Assembly: GCF_003115775.1 (NCBI RefSeq) | Contig: NZ_QEES01000002.1 | Coordinates: 558,001-622,000, forward strand | Length of the DNA: 64,000 nucleotides | Source: Cellulomonas sp. WB94 | GTDB taxonomy: Bacteria; Actinomycetota; Actinomycetes; Actinomycetales; Cellulomonadaceae | Reading direction: 5' to 3' | Shown here: positions 35,799 through 44,227 of the stretch, one piece after another | Position numbering within the stretch: position 1 is the first letter of the stretch | Layout: each line of letters begins with the position of its first letter | Position numbers and translations under genes: made by a program | The notes under the pieces: model-generated | What the model was told of the DNA's origin: nothing | The model's input: only the letters and a program-made list of their open reading frames with translations | The model's database searches: none

Positions 35799-35821
35799 GT
35801 CTGCCCACATTTTGCCCACAT
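35799..35821. repeat. Right copy of the 23-bp subterminal repeat
   Basis: This matches 13411-13433 at 22 of 23 positions and in the same orientation, with TGCCCACAT twice. It lies 76 bp inside attR. Position and repetition fit an arm-type integrase site. Confidence 0.5.
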
Positions 35822-35827
35822 CGACGA

Positions 35828-35865
35828 CAGAGGCCCTCTCTCCCGGAAGGGAGAAAGGGCCTCTG
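35828..35865 (-). terminator. Terminator hairpin downstream of tRNA-fMet
   Basis: The outer arms CAGAGGCCCT (35828-35837) and AGGGCCTCTG (35856-35865) enclose inner arms TCTCCC and GGGAGA around a GGAA tetraloop. It sits about 18 bases after the tRNA 3' end in the direction of transcription. It is carried on the element side of attR. Confidence 0.75.
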
Positions 35866-35882
35866 ACCTGCTGTCTTACTAG

Positions 35883-35956
35883 TAGCGGGGGTAGGATTTG
35901 AACCTACGACCTCTGGGTTATGAGCCCAGCGAGCTACCGAGCTGCTCCACCCCGCG
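35883..35956 (-). tRNA. Initiator tRNA-fMet (anticodon CAU)
   Basis: A 74-nt tRNA is read on the minus strand: 5' CGCGGGG acceptor strand and a D-arm with GAGCAGCTCGGTAGCTC. The anticodon arm GGGCTCATAACCC has three consecutive G-C pairs, and the T-arm is GTAGG-TTCAAAT-CCTAC. The first base pair is mismatched (C1 with U72) and the G-C pairs lie next to the anticodon loop; both are hallmarks of initiator tRNA rather than elongator tRNA-Met. CCA is not encoded. The element's attR lies within the gene, yet the whole tRNA is preserved, as expected when the element restores the 3' part. Confidence 0.95.
35898..35924. repeat. Right attachment site (attR), inside tRNA-fMet
   Basis: This is identical over 27 bases to 13268-13294. 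It covers the anticodon stem-loop through the T-loop of the tRNA gene. Integration here leaves a functional tRNA because the element supplies the bases to its left (35883-35897). Confidence 0.88.
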
Positions 35957-36028
35957 CCGGTTCCACCACTCTACGGCACGGTGGGAGGGCGGCCAAATCG
36001 GGCTCGACCCGGCCGCCCCCACGCACCG

Positions 36029-38998
36029 CTACTTGCCGAGTGCCTGCTCCGCCGCGATCGCGGCGCTGATGGCGGCGTCGAGCCGCTTCTGGGCCTCGCC
36101 GTAGGCGGCGAAGTCGTTGGCGGCAAGCGCGGCCTGGCCGTCGAGGATCGCCTGCTTGGCATCCGCGAGCGCCGCCGTCAGGGCGGCCTGGGCGTCGGGG
36201 TTCACCGTCGGCGCGGGTGTCGCGGTGGCACTCGGGGTCGGCGTCGGAGTCGGCGTGGCACCCGTCCCGGTCGGCGGGACAACTCCGGCGTCACCAGCGA
36301 CCGCGCCGGCGTCGCCCCCGAAGACCTGGTCGAGCGCGAGGCTGAGCGTCGGCGCGAACCCGATGTTGTCCCCGAACGCCACGAGCACACGCTGCAGGAG
36401 CGGGAACTTCGTGCCGGTCGAGGACTGCACGTAGACCGGCTGGACGTACAGCAGGCCGCCGCCGACGGGCAGGGTGAGCAGGTTGCCGCGCACGACGCGC
36501 GAGCTCTGCTGGGTCAGCAGGTTGAGGGTCGAGGAGACCGTCGCATCCGCGTCGAAGTTGTTCTTGACCTGGCCCGGCCCGGGGACCGTCGAGTTGCGGG
36601 GCAGCTCGAGGAGTCGCATCGTGCCGTACCCGTCGGCGGGCTTGCCCGCGGTGTTGCCCGCCTCGGCGTCGACCGCGAGGAAGCCGGTCAGGACGTTGCG
36701 CTGGTTGGTACCACCCGGGATGAAGGTGGACGTCAGCGAGAACGCGGCGGCGGTCTGGCCGGGCATCTTGAGCGTCAGGTAGTACGGCGGCTGCGGCAGG
36801 GCCTGGTCCTCGGCGGACGGGTCCGTCGGGTTGGCCCAGAAGTCGCCACCGGAGAAGAAGTCGGTCGCGGTGGTCACGTGGTACTGGGTGAGCAGGTTGC
36901 GCTGGACCTTGAACAGGTCCTCCGGGTACCGGATGTGGCTCATCAGCTGGCTGCTGATCTCGGTCACCGGCCGCAGCGACGTCGGGAAGATCGAGTTCCA
37001 CGCCTTGAGCACGGGGTCTGCCGTGTCCCATGCGTAGAGCTTGACCGAGCCGTCGTACGCGTCGACCGTCGCCTTCACCGAGTTGCGGATGTAGTTGACG
37101 GTCTTCGGCGCGAGGGCCTCGATGGTGGCCGACGTCTGGGTGACGGAGTCGGTCGTGGCCGCCTCGAGCGAGCGGGACGCGGCGTACGGGTAGCCGTCGG
37201 ACGTCGTGTAGCCGTCCACGATCCACACGACGCGGCCGTCGACGACCGCCGGGTACACGCGGCCGTCGAGCGTGAGGTACGGGGCGACCTTCTCGACGCG
37301 GGTGCGGGGGTCACGGTCGTAGAGGATCTGCGAGTCGTTCGTCACACGGTTGGAGAAGACGATCTGCTCCGAGCCGAACTTCAGCGCGTAGAGGAGCTGG
37401 TTGAACGGGTTGCCGATGCTCGGGCCCGCGGACGTCGTGGACGTCGGGAAGGTCGTGTTGACCTGTCCGCCGGAGGCGTCGTCGGGGTAGTCGAGCTCCC
37501 AGTTCGCGGAACCGCCGGGCGCGCCGACGATCGAGTAGTCGGGCGACTTCGGGCTGAAGTAGATGCGCTCCTCGTACTTGCCCATCTCCCCGGCCGACGG
37601 GATGCCGCCCTCCCAGAACTCGGGCTGGCCGCCGGTCGCCGTCGTGTTGCCGTAGGCGGCCACGACGCCGAACCCGTGCGTGTAGACCGTGTGGTCGTTG
37701 ACCCAGTTGCGCTGGTCGACGTTGAGGCCTGCGAGGTCGAGCTCGCGGACCGCGATGACGGTGTCCCGGCTCTCGCTGTTGACCGTGTAGCGGTCGACCG
37801 AGAGCGAGTCCGTGAAGTTGTAGTAGGCCTTGTTCTGCTGCAGCTGCTTGAACGACGGGCTGACGATCTGCGGGTCGAGCAGCCGGATCGACGCGGTCGT
37901 CTCGGCGTCGGAGCGCAGCGCGCCCGCCTCGGCCGTGACCTTGGCCTCGTAGTTGGCGACCTCGACGTCGGCGATCCCGAACGCCTGGCGGGTCGCGTCG
38001 ATGTTGCGCTGGATGTACGGCGCCTCGGCGTCCTGCTGGTTGGGGTCGACCTTGAACCGCTGCACGACGGCGGGGTAGATGCCGCCGACCGCGACCGCGG
38101 ACACGACCATCAGCGCGATGCCGATGGTCGGCAGCCGCCAGTTGCCGCGCACGGCGGTGATCACGAACAGCGCGGCAACGAACACCGCGACGCCGGCCAG
38201 GATCGCCTTCGACGGGATGACCGCGCTGACGTCGGTGTAGCTCGCGCCCTCGAACTTGTCCCCGCTGCGCATGAGCACCGAGTACCGGTCGAGCCAGTAG
38301 TTCGCACCGATGAGGATCATCAGCACGGCGCCGACGACGGCCAGGTGGATCCGCGCCGACCGCGTCGTGCGCGGGCCCTGGGCGGCTGTACCACCGACCC
38401 GCAAGCCGCCGTACAAGTAGTGCGTGGCGAGCGCGGCGATGGTCGAGAGCACGGCGACGGCCATCAGCAGCGACACCACGAACCGCAGACCGGGCAGCGT
38501 GAACATGTAGAACGACAGGTCGAGCCCGTACTGCGGGTCCTTCTGGCCGACATGGACGGCGTGCAGCCACAGCTGCACGGTGCTCCACTGCTGCGCGGCG
38601 GCCCCGCCGGCGAACAGGCCGAGGACCGCGGGCCCGACGATCATCACCAGGCGCCGCAGCGGCTCGATGGCCTCGCGGTACTGGTCGAGGCTCGCCTGCT
38701 CGGGCGTCGACGGCGCGTAGATCGGCCGTGACCGGTAGGCGACCCGCAGGCTCGCCCCGACGCCGCCTGCCATGAGCACGAAGCCGAGGACGAACAGGAT
38801 CGCCTGGGTGCCCCACTCGACCTTGAGGACGTCGACGAAGCCGAGCTGGTCGAACCACAGGACCTCGGTCCAGACCTGCGCGAGGATCATCACGAGGACG
38901 ACCACCGCGACGAGCACCGCCACGGTGGGGCCGAGCGGACCGCGTCGGCGCACCGGGCGGGGTCGGGCAGGTCGGGCGGACGGTGTTCCGAAGCTCAC
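36029..38998 (-). CDS. UPF0182 family large membrane protein
   Basis: This 989-residue integral membrane protein has about seven hydrophobic helices in its first third, beginning with VAVLVAVVVLVMILAQVW at about 26-43. A long exported region follows (with YTVNSESRDTVIAVREL and PEDLFKVQRNLLTQYHV) and a Pro/Thr-rich linker near residues 915-935. An Ala-rich helical tail ends AISAAIAAEQALGK. The architecture and length match UPF0182, a family found mainly in actinobacteria and cyanobacteria with no established activity. The counterpart of M. tuberculosis Rv3193c lies in the same relative place. It starts with GTG and stands just outside the integrated element, 72 bp from the tRNA gene. Confidence 0.95.
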   Translation of the reverse strand: MSFGTPSARPARPRPVRRRGPLGPTVAVLVAVVVLVMILAQVWTEVLWFDQLGFVDVLKVEWGTQAILFVLGFVLMAGGVGASLRVAYRSRPIYAPSTPEQASLDQYREAIEPLRRLVMIVGPAVLGLFAGGAAAQQWSTVQLWLHAVHVGQKDPQYGLDLSFYMFTLPGLRFVVSLLMAVAVLSTIAALATHYLYGGLRVGGTAAQGPRTTRSARIHLAVVGAVLMILIGANYWLDRYSVLMRSGDKFEGASYTDVSAVIPSKAILAGVAVFVAALFVITAVRGNWRLPTIGIALMVVSAVAVGGIYPAVVQRFKVDPNQQDAEAPYIQRNIDATRQAFGIADVEVANYEAKVTAEAGALRSDAETTASIRLLDPQIVSPSFKQLQQNKAYYNFTDSLSVDRYTVNSESRDTVIAVRELDLAGLNVDQRNWVNDHTVYTHGFGVVAAYGNTTATGGQPEFWEGGIPSAGEMGKYEERIYFSPKSPDYSIVGAPGGSANWELDYPDDASGGQVNTTFPTSTTSAGPSIGNPFNQLLYALKFGSEQIVFSNRVTNDSQILYDRDPRTRVEKVAPYLTLDGRVYPAVVDGRVVWIVDGYTTSDGYPYAASRSLEAATTDSVTQTSATIEALAPKTVNYIRNSVKATVDAYDGSVKLYAWDTADPVLKAWNSIFPTSLRPVTEISSQLMSHIRYPEDLFKVQRNLLTQYHVTTATDFFSGGDFWANPTDPSAEDQALPQPPYYLTLKMPGQTAAAFSLTSTFIPGGTNQRNVLTGFLAVDAEAGNTAGKPADGYGTMRLLELPRNSTVPGPGQVKNNFDADATVSSTLNLLTQQSSRVVRGNLLTLPVGGGLLYVQPVYVQSSTGTKFPLLQRVLVAFGDNIGFAPTLSLALDQVFGGDAGAVAGDAGVVPPTGTGATPTPTPTPSATATPAPTVNPDAQAALTAALADAKQAILDGQAALAANDFAAYGEAQKRLDAAISAAIAAEQALGK

Positions 38999-39136
38999 GT
39001 CGTCAGGGTCCTCGTCATCGCGGCGCCCCGGTGGTCGCGGGCACGGTCGTCATGGGCGCCGGTGCAGTGCACCGACGTACGGTGAACGACCGGTAGCGGA
39101 CCCAGGTTCCCACATCGGGGATGCGACGATGTCCTC

Positions 39137-39691
39137 ATGAGCGACGAGATCGTGACCCTGTCCCCGCGAGCCGGCCTGGCCGAGGCCGTGCGGGAGATCG
39201 AGCGGCACGTGGCGACCGGCGGCTGGGACGGTCCGGTGCGGGTGTTCGCGCTCGTGCGCACGGCCCAGGCGCTCGTGGTCGAGCCGGGTCTTGCCGCCCA
39301 GCTCCCGCCGCACGTGCTCGCGGTCGCCGGTCGCGACCCGTACCACCTGACCTCGATCGAGCAGGAGGGCCTGCCTCCAGCGAACGACCTCGAGGAGCTG
39401 CTCGCTGCGCTCTCCTGGCCCGAGGGCGTCGACGGCGCGGCCGTCACGGTCGAGCGCGTCGTGCTGCCGCCCGCGGCGGAGGAGAACCTGCCGGCTGACC
39501 CGGACGAGGCGCTCGCCTACCTCGCCGCCCACCCCGACCGGCAGGACGTGCGGATCGCCGTCGGCGTGCTGCGCGACGGCACGAGCTGGTGCGCGGTGCG
39601 CACGCGCAGCAACGACTCGGACGACGCGGTCGGCCAGGGGGCCACGCTCGTCCCCGGCCTGGTCGAGGCGGTCCAGGCCACGCTGGTCTGA
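39137..39691 (+). CDS. PPA1309-family protein
   Basis: This 184-residue cytoplasmic protein matches the actinobacterial PPA1309 family: LAEAVREIERHVATGGWDGP at the start, VFALVRTAQALVVEPGLA, and a central YHLTSIEQEGLP segment. The C-terminal half is CAVRTRSNDSDDAVGQGATLVPGLVEA. No activity is known. It lies divergently from UPF0182 and converges on the PDZ protease gene, an arrangement repeated in related genomes. Confidence 0.88.
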   Translation: MSDEIVTLSPRAGLAEAVREIERHVATGGWDGPVRVFALVRTAQALVVEPGLAAQLPPHVLAVAGRDPYHLTSIEQEGLPPANDLEELLAALSWPEGVDGAAVTVERVVLPPAAEENLPADPDEALAYLAAHPDRQDVRIAVGVLRDGTSWCAVRTRSNDSDDAVGQGATLVPGLVEAVQATLV

Positions 39692-39729
39692 GCCAACGCG
39701 ACCGGCGCTCGGTCGAGGCGCCCGCTCAG
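39688..39729. terminator. Bidirectional terminator between converging genes
   Basis: Nested inverted repeats CTGAGC/GCTCAG (39688-39693, 39724-39729) and GACCG/CGGTC (39700-39704, 39710-39714) lie across the ends of the PPA1309 and PDZ-protease genes. No T-run is present. Confidence 0.4.
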
Positions 39730-40877
39730 CCCGCCGTGCAGGTCGGCAGCGAGTCCGCTGTGCCCGCGCCGATCGCAGTGATCGCCTCGCGTGCCTCGTG
39801 CAGCGTCGCGATGCGCACGACGCGCAGCCCGTCGGGCACGTGGCCGACGACCTCCGCGCAGTCGTCAGCGGGTGCGAGGAACCACGTCGCGCCGTCCCGG
39901 CGGGCGCCCACGAGCTTCTGCCGGATCCCGCCGATCGGACCGACCTCACCCGAGATGTCCATGGTTCCGGTGCCCGCGACGACGTTGCCGTTGACCTCGT
40001 CCTCGGGCGTGAGCTTGTCGATGATCCCGAGCGCGAACATGGTGCCGGCGCTCGACCCTCCGATGTCGTCGATCTTGATCTTCACGTCGATCGGCGGGGT
40101 GAACGTGGGGTTGATCAGGACCCCGAGCTGCGCCCCGCCGCCCGTGCGCGCGGTCGTCACGACGTCGACGTCGGTCGGTGAGCCCGCGCGCTCGACCCCG
40201 AGGTGGACGGTCGCGCCCGCGGCAGTCGCCTTGAGGGTGTCGGTGAGCTGGGTGAACGAGGTCAGGGCCGTGCCGTCCATCGACACGAGGACGTCGTCCA
40301 CGAGGAGGACCCCGTCCGCGCCGCTGCCCGTCGTCGTGCCCGCGACCGTGAGGGTCGCCGGGACGCCGTAGCCGAGCTCCTCGAGCGCGGCGACCGTCGC
40401 GTTCTCCTGCGACGACGTCATCTGGACCTGGTTCGCCTTGTCGACGTCGTCCTTCGACGCGTCGGGCGGGTACAGCTCCTCGACCGGGCGGACCGCCGAC
40501 GAGCCGTCGAACCAGCCGCGCACGACGCCGAGCACCGTCGACGGGTACCCCGGACCGCCGGTCGCCGAGACCGTCGTGAGGCGCAGCTGCCCGGTCGAGG
40601 GGTAGGTCGGTGCGCCCGCGATCGAGATGAGCGGCGTGCCGCCCTGCTCCCCCAACGTGTCACGCGTCGGCCCGGGCGAGCTCACCACGTACGGGGCCGG
40701 CACCACGGCGAGGACCGCGAAGAGCACCGCGGCGACCAGCATGGCGATCGAGAGGGTCATCGAGCGCGCGCCGGGGGGCGCCGCGGCATCGGACTCGTAC
40801 AGCCCGACGGTCTCGGGCTCGAGCGCACCGGTGCCGACCAGGTCGGCGTCGTCGGGCGCGGGGGTCGTGTCGTCCAC
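39726..40877 (-). CDS. PDZ-domain Lon-like protease (YlbL type)
   Basis: This 383-residue membrane-anchored serine protease has an N-terminal cytoplasmic tail followed by one transmembrane helix (about 41-60, TLSIAMLVAAVLFAVLAVVP). A PDZ domain (about 165-245) lies outside, then a C-terminal S16 (Lon) proteolytic domain. The Ser-Lys dyad is visible: Ser276 in GGSSAGTMF and Lys321 in GGIRQKLVGA. It lacks the Lon ATPase, so it is ATP-independent. The homologue in M. tuberculosis is Rv3194c. It starts with GTG and runs in the same direction as, and ends 8 bp after, the following epimerase-like gene. Confidence 0.93.
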   Translation of the reverse strand: MDDTTPAPDDADLVGTGALEPETVGLYESDAAAPPGARSMTLSIAMLVAAVLFAVLAVVPAPYVVSSPGPTRDTLGEQGGTPLISIAGAPTYPSTGQLRLTTVSATGGPGYPSTVLGVVRGWFDGSSAVRPVEELYPPDASKDDVDKANQVQMTSSQENATVAALEELGYGVPATLTVAGTTTGSGADGVLLVDDVLVSMDGTALTSFTQLTDTLKATAAGATVHLGVERAGSPTDVDVVTTARTGGGAQLGVLINPTFTPPIDVKIKIDDIGGSSAGTMFALGIIDKLTPEDEVNGNVVAGTGTMDISGEVGPIGGIRQKLVGARRDGATWFLAPADDCAEVVGHVPDGLRVVRIATLHEAREAITAIGAGTADSLPTCTAG

Positions 40878-40884
40878 GCCCCGA

Positions 40885-41976
40885 TCATCCCCTACGGCTG
40901 GTGCGGGCCCGACGCCAGACGGCCGCGGTCCCGATCAGCGCGACGGCGGCGCCCGCCGCACCGAGCGCCGCGGCGTCCCGTGCACCGACCCGCCGACCCG
41001 CGAGCGCGATGCGGCCCTGCACACCCTCGAGCAGGACGTCGAGGCACTCGGAGCTCGACCGCTGCGGCTCCCAGCCCGCCGCGAGCAGCCCGCCGGAGTC
41101 GACGGTCCACGGGTACACGGCGTACGCGAGCTCCGAGCTCGGTGCCGGCAGCGCACCCACGCGGTGCAGCCGCTCGGCCGTGCCGAACGCGGTCGCGGCC
41201 GCGAGCTCGATGCGCCGCAGACCCGCCGCTGCCTCGACGTCGTGCGCCGAGAGCGGACCGGGGACGCCGACGGTAAACGGTCCGGCGAGCCCGGCATCGA
41301 GCACGAGCGCGACCGCCGCGGCCAGGTCGTCGACGTGCACGAACTGCCAGGGCCGGACGACCCCGCGCACCGCCAGCAGGCGGGGCGCCTCGAAGTGCCG
41401 CGTCATGATCGTGTCGATCCCCGGCCCGACGAGGGCCGCGGGCCGCAGCACCGTCACCAGCGGCGGGCTGCGCCGCGCGAACCGGGCGAGCACCTCCTCG
41501 ACCGCGAGGAGGTCGCCCACGACCCCCTCCGGCAGGCCGCCGACCGGAGACATGACCGCTGCGTCGTCCGTGATCACGGCTCGGTCGGGCGCCGCGCCGT
41601 GGACCATCGCCGACGTGACGACCACGACGTGCGGCACGCGCGCCGACCGTGCCGCCGCGAGAGCCCGCTCCACCAGGTCGACGACCTCCGCCCGACGACG
41701 GGCCGGCGGCACGGCCCACGACGCCGCCAGGTCACCCCGGTGCGGCACGACGACCAGCGCCCCGATGTCCGCGAGCGCCTCCTCGGACCCGCTCGACGGC
41801 AGGTCGTCGAGCACGCGCACCGGTCTCTTGCCGGCCGCGGAGAACCAGGCCCCGATGCCCGCAGCCACCGAACCCGGCCCGACGACGACGACCTCGCGCG
41901 GGTCGGTGCCGCCGGGAGTGGCACCGTGCGGGTCCCCCGCTCCCCTGCGCCCTGAGCGAACCTGGCCGCGCGCCAT
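40885..41976 (-). CDS. NAD(P)-dependent epimerase/dehydratase-like (SDR) protein
   Basis: This 363-residue protein has an N-terminal Rossmann nucleotide-binding pattern (EVVVVGPGSVAAGIGAWF, about 27-44). Further SDR features are VVVTSAMVHG, VTVLRPAALVGPG and a late FVHVDDLAAAV segment. The classical YxxxK pair is not obvious, so catalysis is doubtful; the protein may instead bind NAD(P) as a regulator. A C-terminal hydrophobic helix (AALGAAGAAVALIGTAAVW) ending in RRARTSRRG suggests membrane attachment. ATG 41976 was chosen because sequence upstream lacks homology. It lies divergently from the DUF2342 gene with a 64-bp gap that must hold both promoters. Confidence 0.85.
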   Translation of the reverse strand: MARGQVRSGRRGAGDPHGATPGGTDPREVVVVGPGSVAAGIGAWFSAAGKRPVRVLDDLPSSGSEEALADIGALVVVPHRGDLAASWAVPPARRRAEVVDLVERALAAARSARVPHVVVVTSAMVHGAAPDRAVITDDAAVMSPVGGLPEGVVGDLLAVEEVLARFARRSPPLVTVLRPAALVGPGIDTIMTRHFEAPRLLAVRGVVRPWQFVHVDDLAAAVALVLDAGLAGPFTVGVPGPLSAHDVEAAAGLRRIELAAATAFGTAERLHRVGALPAPSSELAYAVYPWTVDSGGLLAAGWEPQRSSSECLDVLLEGVQGRIALAGRRVGARDAAALGAAGAAVALIGTAAVWRRARTSRRG

Positions 41977-42040
41977 CCGTCGATCCTGTCCCGTGTAGTT
42001 ACCGTGGAGCTTCTTGGCCCATCGTCCCAGGAGTTCGCCG

Positions 42041-43462
42041 ATGAGCATCGACCGCCCCGCCGGATCCACCCCCGGTGGAGACGACGTGCCCGCATGGGAG
42101 CAGATGCTCCGCCAGATGTTCGGCCCCGACACCGACGAGGCCCTGCGCCAGCTGCGCGCACAGGGCATGGACCCGGCCGCCATGGCCGCCGCGTCCGGCC
42201 TCCCGGACGACCCCGCCATGCTCGGCCAGGTGCTCGAGCAGATCCAGCGCCTGCTCGCGGCGTCCGGCAGCGGTCCCGTCAACTGGGATGTCGCGCACGA
42301 CGTCGCGCGGCAGGCAGCCGTCGCCGAGGGCGACCCGGTCGTCGCCGCACCGCGGGCCCGTCAGGTCACCGAGGCGTTCTCCGTCGCCGAGCTGTGGCTC
42401 GACGCCGTGACGGACCTCCCGCCGTCGGGCGGTCCGGTCCGTGCGCTGAGCCGGTCCGAGTGGGTCGAGCAGACCCTGCCGGCCTGGCGGATCCTGACGG
42501 AGCCGGTCGCCGCCTCGCTGTCCACCGCGCTCGCCGGGGCGCTCGCCCAGACCCTGCCGGAGTTCGAGGCCGACGACGCTCCGGCGATCCCCGGTCTCGG
42601 GTTCCCCGCCGCGGGCGCCGACCGCTCCCAGCTCATCCGCCAGCTCGGATCGGCCGTGTTCGGGATGCAGGTCGGCCAGGCTGCCGGGACGCTCTCCCGC
42701 GAGGTGTTCGGTCTGACCGACATCGGTCTGCCGCTCGTCAAGGAGCCGTCCACGGCGCTCGTGCCGAGCAACGTCGACTCGTTCGCCGAGGGCCTCGACG
42801 CACCCGTGGACGAGGTGCGCCTCTTCCTCGCGCTGCGCGAGGCCGCCCTGGCCCGGCTGTTCACGCACGTCGGCTGGCTCCGCGGTCACCTGCTCGGCAG
42901 CGTCGCCGCGTACGCCCGCGGCATCACCATCGACCTCGAGTCGCTCGAGGACGCGGTGCACGCGATCGACCCCACCGACCCTGCCGCCCTCCAGGGCGCC
43001 CTGTCGAGCGGTGTGTTCGCCCCGCACACCACGCCCGAGCAGCAGGCCGTGCTCGACCGCCTCGAGACCTCCCTCGCTCTCGTCGAGGGCTGGGTCGACG
43101 AGGTCAGCGCCGCCGCGGCCCTGCCGCACCTGCCGCACGCCGTCGCGCTGCGCGAGATGATCCGGCGTCGCCGCGCAGCGGGTGGACCCGCCGAGCAGAC
43201 GTTCGCGACGCTCGTCGGGCTCGAGCTGCGTCCCCGCCGGCTGCGCGAGGCCGCGGCGCTCTGGGCACAGATCGCCCTCGACGGCGGGACCACCGCCCGA
43301 GACTCCGTGTGGGACCACCCGGACCTGCTCCCGACGACCGAGGACCTCGACGACCCGGCGGGCTACTCCGCGCGTCGGACCGCCACGCAGGACGCGCAGT
43401 CGGAGATCGACCGTGCGCTCGCGGAGATCCTCGGCGAGGACCCGGGCTCAGCGACCGACTGA
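42041..43462 (+). CDS. DUF2342 zinc-dependent metalloprotease-like protein
   Basis: This 473-residue protein matches the actinobacterial DUF2342 family (putative hydrolase, zincin fold): WEQMLRQMFGPDTDEAL at the N-terminus, FGMQVGQAAGTLSREVFGLTD in the middle. It also has LREAALARLFTHVGWLRG followed by a long linker to ALVEGWVDEV, which fits a zincin-like active-site helix. The metal ligands are less clear than in standard HExxH enzymes, so activity is unproven. AGGAG seven bases before ATG 42041 decides the start over an ATG 27 bp upstream. It corresponds to Rv3195, and its 3' end overlaps the next gene's 3' end by 15 bp. Confidence 0.9.
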   Translation: MSIDRPAGSTPGGDDVPAWEQMLRQMFGPDTDEALRQLRAQGMDPAAMAAASGLPDDPAMLGQVLEQIQRLLAASGSGPVNWDVAHDVARQAAVAEGDPVVAAPRARQVTEAFSVAELWLDAVTDLPPSGGPVRALSRSEWVEQTLPAWRILTEPVAASLSTALAGALAQTLPEFEADDAPAIPGLGFPAAGADRSQLIRQLGSAVFGMQVGQAAGTLSREVFGLTDIGLPLVKEPSTALVPSNVDSFAEGLDAPVDEVRLFLALREAALARLFTHVGWLRGHLLGSVAAYARGITIDLESLEDAVHAIDPTDPAALQGALSSGVFAPHTTPEQQAVLDRLETSLALVEGWVDEVSAAAALPHLPHAVALREMIRRRRAAGGPAEQTFATLVGLELRPRRLREAAALWAQIALDGGTTARDSVWDHPDLLPTTEDLDDPAGYSARRTATQDAQSEIDRALAEILGEDPGSATD

Positions 43463-44089
43463 GTCGTCCGGCTCGTCGGACGCGATGACGTCGTCGTCCG
43501 GACCGTCGGACACGATCACGACGTCGTCCCGCCCGTCGCTCGCGACGCCCTCGTCGTCCAGCTCGCTCGCCCCCTGGGGTGCGAACGCCACACCCTCGAG
43601 GAACCCGCGAGCGCGTTCCGTGCGCGGGTAGACGGCGAGGGTCGCCCAGAACTCCGGACCGTGCCCGGCGTGGATCAGGTGCGTGAGCTCGTGCATCAGC
43701 ACGTAGTCGAGGACCCAGGCCGGCATGCCGCGGACCCGGTCGGAGATGCGGATCGTCCCGTCGATCGAGGTGCACGACCCCCAGCGGCGGCCCTGGTTGC
43801 TCGACCACGTGACGCTCGAGGGCTTCGCCCTGCCGCCCAGGTAGCGGGCGGACAGCTCGGCGGCGCGTGTCACGAGCTCGTCGTCGGACGGGCGGCGGCG
43901 CTGCTCCTGGGTGGCGAGCCGCGTGACCATGCGACGGACCCACTCGCGCTCCTGGGCGCGCGTGAACCGCGCGGGGATGGCGACGACCGTGCGGTCACCC
44001 TCACGGAACGCCGTCACGGTCCGCACCCGGTTCCGCGATCGGCGGACCTCCACCTCAGGTTCGCGCGCTGGGTCCCGTGACGGTTGCAC
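43448..44089 (-). CDS. M48-type metallopeptidase, YgjP-like (DUF45)
   Basis: This predicted zinc peptidase of about 213 residues contains MHELTHLIHAGHGPEFW: HELTH supplies two histidines and the glutamate, with a further acidic ligand in the following HGPEFW helix, as in DUF45 proteins. The start region VEVRRSRNRVRTVTAFREGDRT is typical of actinobacterial members. The start is a GTG at 44089 or at 44053; neither has a good ribosome site. The C-terminal 35 residues are an unusual Asp/Gly/Val-rich acidic tail. Substrates are unknown. Confidence 0.87.
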   Translation of the reverse strand: MQPSRDPAREPEVEVRRSRNRVRTVTAFREGDRTVVAIPARFTRAQEREWVRRMVTRLATQEQRRRPSDDELVTRAAELSARYLGGRAKPSSVTWSSNQGRRWGSCTSIDGTIRISDRVRGMPAWVLDYVLMHELTHLIHAGHGPEFWATLAVYPRTERARGFLEGVAFAPQGASELDDEGVASDGRDDVVIVSDGPDDDVIASDEPDDSVGR

Positions 44090-44227
44090 GCGCAGAACGC
44101 TAGCGGGTCGCGCGACCTGCGACATCGCAGACGGCACCGAGACACGGCCTGTGGAGGACGCGCACACGCGAGATGCGCGGCGTGCCAGTGTTCGCGGCGT
44201 CGACGCCCTCTGCGAAGAAAGGTCGCC

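Larger units (their letters stand above)
13268..35924. mobile_element. Integrative mobilizable or conjugative element in tRNA-fMet (~22.6 kb)
   Basis: The element is bounded by a 27-bp direct repeat, with a tyrosine recombinase beside the left end and the intact tRNA gene at the right. Internal genes include a MobF relaxase-helicase and an excisionase-like HTH protein. Cargo comprises Hachiman defence genes, an HTH-MntA/HepT pair and a nuclease-toxin/immunity-like pair. No type IV secretion or FtsK/TraB-like transfer ATPase gene is visible, so it is more likely mobilizable than self-transmissible. Three intact insertion sequences and several remnants show internal decay. Confidence 0.82.

Noticed and set aside
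13268-35924. Prophage
   Set aside because: No capsid, terminase, portal, tail or lysis genes are present; the relaxase points to a mobilizable element.
35981-38731. Very long open frame antisense to the UPF0182 gene
   Set aside because: It is Arg/Val/Asp-rich with no domain and mirrors the high-GC codon pattern of the real gene on the other strand.
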